The notes under the pieces: generated by a model
Told to the model about the DNA's origin: nothing
Database searches by the model: none
The model's input: only the letters and a program-made list of their open reading frames with translations
Shown here: piece after piece, positions 1 through 8,081 of the stretch
How the letters are laid out: each line of letters starts with the position of its first letter
How positions within the stretch are numbered: the first letter of the stretch is position 1
Made by a program: the position numbers and the translations under genes
Source: Bellilinea sp040754815
GTDB taxonomy: Bacteria > Chloroflexota > Anaerolineae > Anaerolineales > Anaerolineaceae
DNA: 64,000 nucleotides
NCBI GenBank assembly: GCA_040754815.1
Contig: JBFMBX010000001.1
Coordinates: 248,001 to 312,000 of the forward strand
Reading direction: 5' to 3'

Positions 1-1348
1 CATCATCCGGCTTGGTGAAAGGACGAACCATGATGACGTCCTGATGATATTCTTTATTCATTTTTTCGGCGGTATCCGCATCAAAGTAAACCTGCCCAAC
101 TGCCGCACCCGGTGAAGCATTCACCCCGCTGGCAAAGAAGCGGCCATCGGCTTTGGCTTTTTTGATTGTTTCAGCATCAAATTGCGGATGCAGAAGGGTA
201 TCTACATTTTCAGGGGTTACCCGCTTGACAGCTTCTTCACGAGTGATAATGCCTTCATTGGCCATATCCACCGCGATTTTGACTGCTGCCTTGGCGGTGC
301 GTTTTCCGTTGCGGGTTTGCAACATCCACAACTTACCGCGTTCAATGGTGAATTCCATATCCTGCATGTCGCGGTAATGGCGTTCTAGTTTATCGCAAAT
401 CTGGAGGAATTCGCGATAACATTCCGGCATGTCCTTTTCCAGATTCTCGATTTTTTCGGTATTGCGGATCCCGGCTACCACATCCTCGCCCTGCGCATTG
501 AGCAGATAATCACCGTACAATTTCTTTTCACCGGTGGCCGGGTTGCGGGTAAAAGCCACACCGGTGCCGGAATCATTTCCCATGTTACCGAAAACCATCG
601 TGACGATGTTAACCGCCGTACCCAAATCATCGGGGATATTGGTAGCGCGGCGATAGTCCACCGCACGTTTGCCGTTCCAGGATTTGAAAACGGCCTCCGT
701 GGCCAGCTTCATCTGCTCGAAGGGATCCATCGGAAAATCGAAACCCAGTTCTTTACGGACAACGCCTTTGAAAATTTCGGTGAGTTCTTTCAAATGCTCG
801 GCAGTCAGGTCGGTATCCAGCCTGGCGCCTTTTTCACGTTTGTACTCTTCCAAAACATCTTCAAAGGCTTCATCCGGCATACCCAGCACCACCGCACCGA
901 ACATTTGAATCAAGCGGCGGTATGAGTCATACACAAAGCGTTCGTTTTTCGTCAACCGAATCATTGCCTGGGCGGTTTCATCGTTCAGGCCAATATTCAG
1001 TACCGTATCCATCATGCCCGGCATGGAAAATTTGGCGCCCGAACGGCAGGAAACCAGCAGCGGATTTTCACTGCCGCCGAACTTCTTGCCGGTTTGTCGC
1101 TCAACCTCTTTGAGCGCTTCCAGCATCTGCTCCCACATTCCCTCCGGGAATTTACCGCCGGCTGCCAGATAAGCATTGCACGCTTCGGTGGTGACAGTGA
1201 AACCGGGCGGCACCGGCACACCCAGACGGGTCATATCCGCCAGATTTGCGCCTTTGCCCCCCAAAAGCCCCCGCACTGCATCCCAATCGCCACCCACATA
1301 TTTTTCGGCAGCATCTAATTCATGGAATAAATATACCCATTTTTTCAT
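1..1348 (-). CDS. ppdK: Pyruvate, phosphate dikinase, N-terminal part (cut by window edge)
   Basis: Interconverts pyruvate, ATP and phosphate with PEP, AMP and pyrophosphate in the cytosol, a common PPi-linked route in anaerobes. About 449 residues are visible, starting MKKWVYLFHE. The N-terminal ATP-grasp region is seen in GGKGANLADM near residue 30 and PGMMDTVLNIGL near 100. The linker ASGVNASPGAAVG near residue 420 leads into the phosphohistidine domain. The catalytic-His loop and PEP-binding barrel lie beyond position 1. The ATG at 1348 has GGAGG at 1363-1359. A possible extended -10 (TGGTAGAAT, TAGAAT at 1424-1419) lies upstream. No internal stop or frameshift is seen in the visible part. 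Identification is secure. Confidence 0.95.
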   Translation of the reverse strand, partial: MKKWVYLFHELDAAEKYVGGDWDAVRGLLGGKGANLADMTRLGVPVPPGFTVTTEACNAYLAAGGKFPEGMWEQMLEALKEVERQTGKKFGGSENPLLVSCRSGAKFSMPGMMDTVLNIGLNDETAQAMIRLTKNERFVYDSYRRLIQMFGAVVLGMPDEAFEDVLEEYKREKGARLDTDLTAEHLKELTEIFKGVVRKELGFDFPMDPFEQMKLATEAVFKSWNGKRAVDYRRATNIPDDLGTAVNIVTMVFGNMGNDSGTGVAFTRNPATGEKKLYGDYLLNAQGEDVVAGIRNTEKIENLEKDMPECYREFLQICDKLERHYRDMQDMEFTIERGKLWMLQTRNGKRTAKAAVKIAVDMANEGIITREEAVKRVTPENVDTLLHPQFDAETIKKAKADGRFFASGVNASPGAAVGQVYFDADTAEKMNKEYHQDVIMVRPFTKPDD

Positions 1349-1562
1349 GTTGTATTAACCTCCAGAAAATTTTTAACCCCAATGAGGGGATAATTTGCCT
1401 TAAGCCCTTAATCGGGAAATTCTACCACAGTTTTTCATTTTTATCGGTTTGTCGGCATTAGTTGACTGGTCAATCATCCTCGTCATTTGTAAAGAGGTTG
1501 AAAGGATAAAACGGTCAAAGTTCGCTGATAATAGGGATGTACTCAACGCAAAGGAGATTTGC

Positions 1563-1961
1563 ATGAAAATCCTGGTCATTGATGACGACCCTGCCATGAC
1601 AGAATTGCTCTCCACACTACTTCGCACCATCCCGGCGCATGTCATTGCGGTTAACTCGGGTCAGGAGGGGGTTGAGCAAACTGAACAAGAAAAACCCGAT
1701 ATTGTCATTCTTGACCTGATGATGCCTGAAATGGACGGCTGGCAGGTTTGCAAGCGAATTCGGGAGTTCAGCAATGTCCCCATCCTCATTCTCTCGGCAC
1801 TGGATCATCCCGGTATGGTCGCCACAGCACTGGATGCCGGCGCCGACGACTACCTGATCAAACCTGTCAGTAGCGGAATGCTGGTTACCCGCATAAACAC
1901 CCTGCTCAGGCGCAGCAAACCTCCAATTCCTTCAAACGTTGCTGCGGCTTCAACAACTTGA
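1563..1961 (+). CDS. Stand-alone receiver-domain response regulator
   Basis: A 132-residue single-domain receiver (CheY/Spo0F type) with no output domain. The acidic pocket is D7-D9, the phospho-acceptor is D51 in ILDLMMPEMDGW, S78 follows in ILILSA, and the conserved lysine is K100 in YLIKPV. After about residue 120 there is only a short Pro/Ser/Ala tail. A longer in-frame ORF opens at 1449, but AAGGAGATTTGC directly before the ATG at 1563 and the start of the receiver fold at MKILVIDDD fix the start. No histidine kinase is adjacent, so the partner and output are unknown. It is divergent from ppdK across 1349-1562. Confidence 0.9.
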   Translation: MKILVIDDDPAMTELLSTLLRTIPAHVIAVNSGQEGVEQTEQEKPDIVILDLMMPEMDGWQVCKRIREFSNVPILILSALDHPGMVATALDAGADDYLIKPVSSGMLVTRINTLLRRSKPPIPSNVAAASTT

Positions 1962-2076
1962 AGGAAAAACCTGCATTTGTAGTAAAATTCAAACTGAATT
2001 CTCAACAGGATGTTTAATTCAACATCCTTTTTTCAGATAGATAAAAAAATGATAAATTTGTACAAGGAGCAATGCT

Positions 2077-2373
2077 GTGCAAACCTGTTCGCTTTGCTAT
2101 ACACAGTCGCCAGATACTGCTCTGGAATGCCAGAACTGCGGTGCCAGTTTAAGAGAATACTCCGTCAGCGCGGTGGCTCTTAAAAAATTACAGGAAAACC
2201 CGCGCGTTCGAGATATTCGCCTTGTGGTAGATGATGATGCCTGTCCCGTGTGCCAGTCAATGGCCGCTACCTACCCCAAAGATCAGGTGCCGTCATTGCC
2301 CATCGAGGGTTGTTCCAGCCCCTACGGCTGCCGTTGCTTCTATGAACCCATGCTAACGGAAATTTACCCCTAA
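2077..2373 (+). CDS. Small zinc-ribbon protein, function unknown
   Basis: A 98-residue protein whose first 21 residues form a zinc-ribbon-like set, C4-x2-C7 and C18-x2-C21. A second cysteine group follows, ACPVCQS near residue 57 and GCSSPYGCRC near residue 83, which could bind a second metal. No enzyme motif is recognised. The start is GTG at 2077, preceded by AAGGAGC; an ATG at 2072 is in another frame. It converges tail to tail with the hydrolase at 2381, only 7 bases apart. A nucleic-acid or protein adaptor role would be typical of zinc ribbons, but nothing here shows a partner. Confidence 0.75.
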   Translation: MQTCSLCYTQSPDTALECQNCGASLREYSVSAVALKKLQENPRVRDIRLVVDDDACPVCQSMAATYPKDQVPSLPIEGCSSPYGCRCFYEPMLTEIYP

Positions 2374-2380
2374 TAATCAT

Positions 2381-3154
2381 CTAGCAGCCGTTGGCTGCAC
2401 AAATTAACTGGCCCAATGCCTCTGCAACTTTTTGGGGTGCCTCCATCATCGGCATGTGACCGGCATCGGCAATCTCCACCGCCCAGCCCTTATTGACCAG
2501 TTTGATTAAAGAGTGGGTTTTTTCAACCGGTATCAGCTGGTCTTCCGTACCGGCAATGGCTAATACCGGCACCTGAATTTCCGGCAGCCACGCATTTGCA
2601 TCCCGGCGGTCAGCCATCGCCTTCAAAGCCGCTACAACCGTCTGAACGCTACAGGTGGAGATGATGCGGTGCAATTCTTTTTGAACCTCTGGTTTTGCGC
2701 TTAACTTTGGCGGCATTCCATCGGCGATGTAACGAATGCCCCGGCTGCGCACCTCGCGCGCGGTAATCAGCCGGGCCTGTCTGCGTTCGGGTGTATCTTC
2801 ATCCGCCTGCGAAGCAACCAGCGCCAGCCCTTTAAGGCGGTGCGGATACGCATGGGCAAACTCAAGCGCAACATAGCCACCCATCGAGTGACCCGCAATC
2901 AGGGCTTTTTCAATGTTCAAGCGGTCGAGCAAGCGCACCACATCGGCAGCCAGTAACCGCATCGAATAATCTTCCAATTCTTGTGGAGAATCTCCAAAGC
3001 CGCGCAGGTCGGGCAATATCAATCGCGCCTTCTTTTCCAGCAAAGGAATGAGCGGCTGCCAGATTTGACGATTTAGAGGAAAACCATGGATTAAAACCAG
3101 CGGGATTCCCTCACCATGCTCTTCTACGGCCAAATCAATGCTTTTCAGTTCCAT
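2381..3154 (-). CDS. Alpha/beta-hydrolase fold protein
   Basis: A 257-residue soluble alpha/beta hydrolase. The oxyanion region is LIHGF near residue 22, the nucleophile elbow is GHSMGG with Ser90, the acid is probably the Asp in AGTEDQLIP near 210, and the base is the His in ADAGHMP near 236. This architecture is shared by esterases, lipases, haloperoxidase-like and MenH-like enzymes, and the substrate cannot be read from sequence. The start overlaps the last 20 bases of the upstream CCA-adding enzyme gene, so the two are probably translationally coupled. It is the last gene of a minus-strand run that begins at tdk. Confidence 0.85.
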   Translation of the reverse strand: MELKSIDLAVEEHGEGIPLVLIHGFPLNRQIWQPLIPLLEKKARLILPDLRGFGDSPQELEDYSMRLLAADVVRLLDRLNIEKALIAGHSMGGYVALEFAHAYPHRLKGLALVASQADEDTPERRQARLITAREVRSRGIRYIADGMPPKLSAKPEVQKELHRIISTCSVQTVVAALKAMADRRDANAWLPEIQVPVLAIAGTEDQLIPVEKTHSLIKLVNKGWAVEIADAGHMPMMEAPQKVAEALGQLICAANGC

Positions 3155-4673
3155 GATTTTCCGTTCCTTCTTCAGAATAATCCTTCAGCAGTAATTCTAC
3201 CAGATTTAGAGCCTCGTCAATGGAATGAATCTGACCGGCCGCCTGAGCTTCCCGCACATTTTCCAGCAATTTCCCCAGACGAGGGCCGGGAGAGAGGTTA
3301 AATCGTTTGATCAGGTCATCTCCGCTCAAGAGGCGCGGCGGAACAACGACTTCCTCTCGTTTTTCAAACCAGGCTTCCAGCAATTGACGGCAAATGGTCA
3401 GTTCTCTTTCCCAATGGGCTGGTGGAATACCCATGCCATATGTCGCCAGCGTATCGGCCAGCGATAGCAAACAAATATCCACACCTTTCTCTTCCACTTT
3501 CCGGAAATAGCGGTAAATACTCCGCCGGCTGATTTCGCTGCTCACCGAAGCAAGGTGATGGATGCGCATGTGTTCCTTTACCAGCAAAGTAAGCCGTTCT
3601 ACCTCGAGGTTGGAAAGGGCAAAACGGCGGCCAATTTGTTCTGCCTGCGCTGCCCCATCCCGCTCATGGTGAAAAAACCGGATTCGCCCATCCGGCTGGA
3701 CTTCCTGTGTTTGCGGTTTGCCAATATCGTGCAACAAGGCTGCAAAAAAAATTAACTCACGCAAATTGCGTTCCGAATGGATCGCCGCGGAAAAATGCTG
3801 CTGGAGATGAGGCCGAAACCGCCCCAAACTCAAAGAAGCCATACCCACCAGCAGATTTTCCCCCTTAATGTAATCCGTACCCAACACGAGTAGATTGTAG
3901 AGTTCTTCCAGCCAGCGGAGTGTTTCAAGGGTATGCTCCCAAACCGCTAAGCCATGTGGAGCGCTTTGCTGGATTCCCTTTGTTCGTTCCAACTCCGGTA
4001 TAAGCACACCTAAAATCCCCAGCCGGTCGAGCAATGAAATGACCGAAAAGATATTATTCCCTTCCAGCATTCGGAAGAATTCATCCCGCTGCCGTTCCAT
4101 AGAGGTGCGCGGCAGCTGATCAACCGCCACTCGCAGCCACTGCAAGGTTTGCTTTTCGATTTGAAAACCTAATTGCCGGGCAAAGCGAACCGCCCGCAAA
4201 ACCCGAACGGGGTCTTGTTGAAACGAATCCTCCCCGCAGGCGCGGAGGATTTTATTTCTCAGATCAACCGCTCCATTGAGCGGATCTATCAAATGATTCT
4301 CTTCCAGCAGGTCAATGGCCAGCGCATTGACCGTAAAATCGCGGGCTTTCAGGTCTTGCTCCAGATGAAATCCGCGCATCCTTGCAAAGTCCAGATAATA
4401 ACGGCCTCCCTGCGGATCGTGCAAAATGACTCTGGCAGTTTTTCGTTCATCATCCAGCACAAAGAAGCCGGCATTCAATTCAGCCGCAACCTGCCGCGCC
4501 AGATGAATTGCATCCCCATTGACAATGAAATCAATATCCCGGCTGCGCTGACCAAGCAGAAGATCCCGAATGCAGCCACCCACCAGATAGATGCGCTGGT
4601 TTTGATGAGCATGCCGGCGGATGATCTGATAAATGCCCGCTTCGGGGAAAATACTTTCCAACGTAATCAGCAT
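3135..4673 (-). CDS. cca: CCA tRNA nucleotidyltransferase / poly(A) polymerase family with HD domain
   Basis: A 512-residue class II tRNA nucleotidyltransferase-type protein that adds or repairs the 3' CCA end of tRNA. The nucleotidyltransferase head is clear: LVGGCIRDLLLG at residues 30-41 and the metal-binding DxD in RSRDIDF (D46, D48). QDPVRVLRAVRFARQLGF near 155 is the neck motif. An HD phosphohydrolase domain follows (FFAALLHDIGKP near 315 and a later EHMRIHHL), as in E. coli-type bifunctional enzymes. Whether it adds CC, A or CCA cannot be told from one copy. It lies 12 bases after hpt and overlaps the hydrolase gene. Confidence 0.92.
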   Translation of the reverse strand: MLITLESIFPEAGIYQIIRRHAHQNQRIYLVGGCIRDLLLGQRSRDIDFIVNGDAIHLARQVAAELNAGFFVLDDERKTARVILHDPQGGRYYLDFARMRGFHLEQDLKARDFTVNALAIDLLEENHLIDPLNGAVDLRNKILRACGEDSFQQDPVRVLRAVRFARQLGFQIEKQTLQWLRVAVDQLPRTSMERQRDEFFRMLEGNNIFSVISLLDRLGILGVLIPELERTKGIQQSAPHGLAVWEHTLETLRWLEELYNLLVLGTDYIKGENLLVGMASLSLGRFRPHLQQHFSAAIHSERNLRELIFFAALLHDIGKPQTQEVQPDGRIRFFHHERDGAAQAEQIGRRFALSNLEVERLTLLVKEHMRIHHLASVSSEISRRSIYRYFRKVEEKGVDICLLSLADTLATYGMGIPPAHWERELTICRQLLEAWFEKREEVVVPPRLLSGDDLIKRFNLSPGPRLGKLLENVREAQAAGQIHSIDEALNLVELLLKDYSEEGTENHGTEKH

Positions 4674-4685
4674 GATCTTTCGGTT

Positions 4686-5243
4686 CTACCCTTGTTGATA
4701 GCGGGCTTCATCCACAACCCCAATAAACGGAAGATTGCGGTAGAGTTCATCTAAATCCAGCCCGTAACCGAAGACAAATTTATTGGGGATTGTGAATCCC
4801 ACATACCGCAAAGGAACATAAACTTCCCGCCGTTCGCTTTTATCCAGAAGGGTGCACACGCATAAACTGCGCGGTTTTCGAGCAGAGAGCAAATCCAGCA
4901 CCGAAGCAAGAGTTCTGCCGCTGTCAATGATATCCTCGATCAGAATCACATCTTTATCGTGAATGTTCATGTTCAAGTCCAGCGTGATTCGCACCTGGCC
5001 GGTGGATTCCCGCTGACCCGAACCATAGGAAGAAACCGCCATGAATTCAACCGCATGAGGTACGGTAATGTGGCGCATCAGATCACTGAGAAAAAGCACA
5101 CCGCCGCGCAGGATACAAATTAAAACCAGCGCATCCGAATCGCGATAATCATGACTGATGAGTGCGCCCAATTCAGCCACTCTTTTTTGTAAAGCCTCAG
5201 GTTCAATCAATACCTCTGCCAGAAACTGCTTATAATCCCGCAT
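4686..5243 (-). CDS. hpt: Hypoxanthine phosphoribosyltransferase
   Basis: Salvages hypoxanthine or guanine to IMP or GMP using PRPP. The PRPP loop VILIEDIIDSGRTL (near residue 100), the flexible-loop region SSYGSGQRESTG and the base-contact segment YVGFTIPNKFVFGYGLD near the C-terminus are all present, and about 185 residues is normal for the family. An upstream in-frame ATG at 5255 exists, but the Shine-Dalgarno GGAGGG at 5253-5248 sits between the two ATGs, so the start is placed at 5243. It is flanked by thymidine kinase (21 bases upstream) and cca (12 bases downstream), forming a salvage/tRNA-repair operon. It fits the purine-handling genes elsewhere in this window. Confidence 0.94.
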   Translation of the reverse strand: MRDYKQFLAEVLIEPEALQKRVAELGALISHDYRDSDALVLICILRGGVLFLSDLMRHITVPHAVEFMAVSSYGSGQRESTGQVRITLDLNMNIHDKDVILIEDIIDSGRTLASVLDLLSARKPRSLCVCTLLDKSERREVYVPLRYVGFTIPNKFVFGYGLDLDELYRNLPFIGVVDEARYQQG

Positions 5244-5264
5244 ATTTCCCTCCATTGGCTGGAA

Positions 5265-5837
5265 TTAATGACGAGGCACTTGATGGTGTTTTCGACACCG
5301 GGCTTCATACATCTCGGACGCACCCACAATGATGATTGGATCATCGTATCGCGCCGGTTGACCGTTCACCAAACGCTGCGTTCGGGAAGCAGGCTCGCCG
5401 CACACCATACAAATCGCCTGTAATTTATCCACTTTTTCAGCAATCGCCATCAGCACCGGCATACAACCAAACGGCTCGCCGCGGAAATCCGTATCCAGCC
5501 CGGCCACAATCACCCGCAAACCTCGGTCGGCCAGTTGCTGGACAATCTCAATGATTTCATCATCGAAAAATTGCGCTTCATCTACGGCCACAACGGTAGT
5601 GTCATCATCCAGCAATTCAAGGATTTGGGCCGCCTTTTGAATGGGAATGGCATCAAAGGCGCTGCCGGCGTGAGAAGTTACCCGTTCCACATGGTAGCGT
5701 TTGTCAATGATCGGTTTGAACACCTGTACTTTCTGCCGGGCAATGGTAGCCCGCCGCAAGCGGCGAATCATCTCATCCGTCTTGCCGCTGAACATCGAAC
5801 CGGTGATCACTTCCACAGAACCTGAATGATGCTTCAT
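5265..5837 (-). CDS. tdk: Thymidine kinase
   Basis: A type II (TK1-like) thymidine kinase of 190 residues, phosphorylating thymidine with ATP. The P-loop is GSMFSGKT at residues 13-20, the Walker B/lasso region is VAVDEAQFF near 86, and the zinc site uses CMVC near 145 plus the late C and H in EARCRKHH. The substrate loop VGASEMYEARC is intact. GAGGAG precedes the ATG at 5837. A possible promoter upstream is TTGAAG-N17-TATCTT in 5838-5911. It starts the tdk-hpt-cca-hydrolase run just after the bL31 terminator. Confidence 0.94.
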   Translation of the reverse strand: MKHHSGSVEVITGSMFSGKTDEMIRRLRRATIARQKVQVFKPIIDKRYHVERVTSHAGSAFDAIPIQKAAQILELLDDDTTVVAVDEAQFFDDEIIEIVQQLADRGLRVIVAGLDTDFRGEPFGCMPVLMAIAEKVDKLQAICMVCGEPASRTQRLVNGQPARYDDPIIIVGASEMYEARCRKHHQVPRH

Positions 5838-5911
5838 AAACTCCTCAAATGGGGAAAGTAAGATAATCTGATTTTACTCCAACTTCAATGCGTAAAATCA
5901 CCCTTATTATT

Positions 5912-5938
5912 AAAAAAATCAGCCCCTCGCGGGGCTGA
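5912..5938 (-). terminator. Rho-independent terminator after the bL31 gene
   Basis: On the minus strand a perfect 8-bp stem (TCAGCCCC with GGGGCTGA) around a 4-base loop is followed by seven T residues. It lies about 20 bases past the bL31 stop codon and before the tdk promoter region. It is the most canonical terminator in the window. Confidence 0.9.
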
Positions 5939-5958
5939 AATATCTTCCACAACCACTT

Positions 5959-6435
5959 TCAGACAATAATATCTTCCGCGGCAGCGGGCAGTTCATAGCC
6001 CAATTGGCGCAAACGCTTTTTCAGGTCAATCAATGACTTGCGGCCAAAACCTTCCACCGCCAGCAGAGAAGCCTCACCCTCTGCCAGTCGTTCCAACACC
6101 TGACCAACAGTAGTCAAACCGGCTTTAATCAACGCCTCGGTCGGGCGGTTGCCCAATTCCAGTTCCTCTACAGGGCGGGCAGGTGAAGTGCGGGCCATCT
6201 CACGGGCTTTCTGAGTTTCAACAAATTCCTGCCGGGCCTGAAGGCGCTTGTAGAAGCGGTCAACCTGACCTTCCATATCGAGAATGCGCTGCTGCTGCCC
6301 CGTAAAGAAGGGGTGGCACTTCGAGCAAACTTCGGTATGGATTTCTTTGCGGGTAGAACCCGTCCGCCAGGTATTACCGCAAGCACAAATCACCAAAGCA
6401 TCCGGATAATACGTCGGGTGGATACCCTTCTTCAT
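5959..6435 (-). CDS. rpmE: Ribosomal protein bL31 fused to an RNA-polymerase-alpha-CTD-like domain
   Basis: Residues 1-70 are a zinc-containing bL31: MKKGIHPTYY, the Cys pairs C17/C19 and C37/C40, and CSKCHPFFTG. Standard bL31 ends near residue 70, but this protein runs to 158. After a charged linker, residues 90-150 read as a helix-hairpin-helix domain with the layout of the RNA polymerase alpha C-terminal domain: VEELELGNRPTEAL, then AGLTTVGQVLERL, then GFGRKSLIDLKKRLRQLGY. AAAGGTGAG precedes the ATG. It lies 79 bases after rpmA and ends at a strong terminator. The bL31 call is secure; the alpha-CTD resemblance is from pattern reading. Confidence 0.9.
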   Translation of the reverse strand: MKKGIHPTYYPDALVICACGNTWRTGSTRKEIHTEVCSKCHPFFTGQQQRILDMEGQVDRFYKRLQARQEFVETQKAREMARTSPARPVEELELGNRPTEALIKAGLTTVGQVLERLAEGEASLLAVEGFGRKSLIDLKKRLRQLGYELPAAAEDIIV

Positions 6436-6514
6436 AGTCGTCTCACCTTTCTGTGTAAAATACCCTTGCCTTCGTCAGAAACCGAACGTTCTGCGATGCA
6501 AGAGTGTTCAATGA

Positions 6515-6778
6515 TTACTCGGCCTCAACCGGCATGACACTGACGCGCTTCCGGCCGTTTGGCAAGGTTTCATATACCACCACACCATCCGCCGTTGCAA
6601 AAAGGGTGTCGTCTTTGCCGACGCCAACATTCAAACCCGGTTTAATGCGCGTACCGCGCTGGCGCACCAGAATGTTACCGGAAAGAACAACCTGACCCGC
6701 AAAGCGCTTCACGCCAAGGCGCTGCGCATTGCTGTCACGTCCATTACGACTGGAACCACCACCTTTTTTATGTGCCAT
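6515..6778 (-). CDS. rpmA: Ribosomal protein bL27
   Basis: An 87-residue large-subunit protein near the peptidyl-transferase centre. The N-terminus MAHKKGGGSSRNGRDSNAQR and the core GVKRFAGQVVLSGNILVRQRGT are diagnostic. It begins MAHKK directly, so there is no Firmicutes-type N-terminal cleavage extension. It lies 5 bases after rplU, the near-universal bL21-bL27 pairing, and is read from the rplU promoter at 7255-7227. Confidence 0.97.
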   Translation of the reverse strand: MAHKKGGGSSRNGRDSNAQRLGVKRFAGQVVLSGNILVRQRGTRIKPGLNVGVGKDDTLFATADGVVVYETLPNGRKRVSVMPVEAE

Positions 6779-6783
6779 TGCGC

Positions 6784-7101
6784 TTACTCCACCTGAATAG
6801 AATCAACTTTTAATCGGGTATATTGCTGGCGGTGCCCCGTTTTAACCCGAATGCGCTTTTTGGGGCGATATTTGAAGACGACAATTTTCTTCCCTTTGAT
6901 GTGTTCTTCGACGGTCGCCTTCACCCGAGCGTTCTTGACGGTGGGTGTACCTACCAGTACCTTCCCGTCATCCACAACCAGCAAAACGGTGTCGAGGGTT
7001 ACCTCTTCACCGGGTTGATTGCTCAAGCGATCCACTTCAATCGCCGAGCCTTCGACGGCTTTATATTGCTTGCCGCCACTTTCCACGATTGCATATTTCA
7101 T
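6784..7101 (-). CDS. rplU: Ribosomal protein bL21
   Basis: A 105-residue large-subunit protein. MKYAIVESGGKQYKAVEG at the N-terminus and KRIRVKTGHRQQYTRLKVDSI at the C-terminus are family hallmarks. The ORF stays open upstream to a TTG at 7200, but homology begins at MKYAIVE and GGAGACGAAAAG precedes the ATG at 7101, so the start is placed there. The region 7102-7219 is then a 5' leader of about 118 bases. It is followed after 5 bases by rpmA. Confidence 0.97.
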   Translation of the reverse strand: MKYAIVESGGKQYKAVEGSAIEVDRLSNQPGEEVTLDTVLLVVDDGKVLVGTPTVKNARVKATVEEHIKGKKIVVFKYRPKKRIRVKTGHRQQYTRLKVDSIQVE

Positions 7102-7188
7102 CTTTTCGTCTCCAATCTTCACTTCGCCGCCGCATCTGCGCCGTATCCCTGTACGCCGATGGACGGGTAAGTTGGGGTACATTTTTTT

Positions 7189-7213
7189 GCCCCAGCGCAA
7201 CGTTAGCCGGGGC
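7189..7213 (-). promoter_or_regulatory. Hairpin at the 5' end of the rplU leader
   Basis: GCCCCGGC and GCTGGGGC pair, with one mismatch, around a 9-base loop. On the minus strand the hairpin begins within about 10 bases of the predicted transcription start and is followed by a run of A, not T. It could stabilise the mRNA or take part in autoregulation by bL21 or bL27. I cannot match it to a known bL21 leader family by eye. Confidence 0.4.
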
Positions 7214-7226
7214 TTTTGCGGGCATT

Positions 7227-7255
7227 ATTATACGCTTGGTCGTTATGAATGTCAA
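7227..7255 (-). promoter_or_regulatory. Consensus sigma-70-type promoter of rplU-rpmA
   Basis: TTGACA (7255-7250), a 17-base spacer and TATAAT (7232-7227) match the consensus exactly. The -35 box contains the TGA stop codon of the upstream yhfC-like gene. The expected start of transcription is near 7220, giving a leader of about 118 bases before the rplU ATG. Confidence 0.85.
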
Positions 7256-8064
7256 TTGTTTTGGTTGATTTCGATTGGATTTAAAAGATTTTCCCTGAAT
7301 TTTTCCGCTTTTGCACTTCGCCACACATACCAAACTGCAACAGCGGCACATAAGGCCACCCACAATTCAATCCAGAGTACGTTGATCCTGGCCATAGATA
7401 ATAACACCGCCGGTAAATTCACCAGCGTATGCATCGCTACGGCCAGCCAGTACAGAAGAGCCTGATTTTTTAAAACCGAATAAAATACCAGCACCGATAA
7501 GCCAATCTGTACCGCAATGGCGAAAACTCTTTCCACGCCCCCAATCAGATATAAGTAAGAGGGTTCGGAAATCAAATCAATGCGGATGCTCTCAGCATTA
7601 ATGCCCAATTGAGGTGCCACCAGCGTATCGAATGTTCCGTTGTTAATCATCAAACTAAAAATAAGAAGGTTCACATATCCCAGCCCAACCAAAAAAATGG
7701 CTTCAATACCACCGTGTCCAACACCATAGGCCAGTGCATTTTTGAAATGCAGCCGGTTTCTCAGCAAGTAGCGGAATCCAATCCATCGGCCGGTTTCTTC
7801 AAAAAGACCGGCAGTCAGGCTGAGAAAAAGAGCCACAAACCATGGCTGTGCAGCCCATTGCTGATAAAACGGCTGTTGAGAGAGCCATTGCAAAGCAGGA
7901 ATGCGAATCAATACTTGCGGCACAAAAAATCCCAGCACACCCACCACAAGGGCGAGCCGGGATGCTCCCATTCTTCGAATAATCAGCAGGGCAAGAATGG
8001 TGGGTAGTCCAAAAACTATCAGGATGGAAAAAATAATTGCGAGAATTGTCAATGAGCTAACCAT
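7252..8064 (-). CDS. YhfC-family intramembrane metalloprotease-like protein
   Basis: A 270-residue polytopic membrane protein with about 7 hydrophobic segments. The motifs fit the YhfC/PrsW-like group of putative membrane-embedded zinc proteases: EETGRWIGFR on one helix, GVGHGGIEAIF on another, and a late H-x3-N in AMHTLVNLP, which together could form the metal site. The start at MVSSLTILAII (ATG 8064) is chosen because GGAGG lies 4-8 bases before it and the extra upstream ORF is charged. It begins 17 bases after selB. The substrate is unknown, and family membership does not prove proteolysis. Confidence 0.8.
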   Translation of the reverse strand: MVSSLTILAIIFSILIVFGLPTILALLIIRRMGASRLALVVGVLGFFVPQVLIRIPALQWLSQQPFYQQWAAQPWFVALFLSLTAGLFEETGRWIGFRYLLRNRLHFKNALAYGVGHGGIEAIFLVGLGYVNLLIFSLMINNGTFDTLVAPQLGINAESIRIDLISEPSYLYLIGGVERVFAIAVQIGLSVLVFYSVLKNQALLYWLAVAMHTLVNLPAVLLSMARINVLWIELWVALCAAVAVWYVWRSAKAEKFRENLLNPIEINQNN

Positions 8065-8081
8065 GATGCCTCCGAATTCTC

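Noticed and set aside
1462..1473. TTGACTGGTCAA as a promoter or operator for the response regulator
   Set aside because: No -10 box at the right distance and the inverted repeat is only 5 bp per arm.
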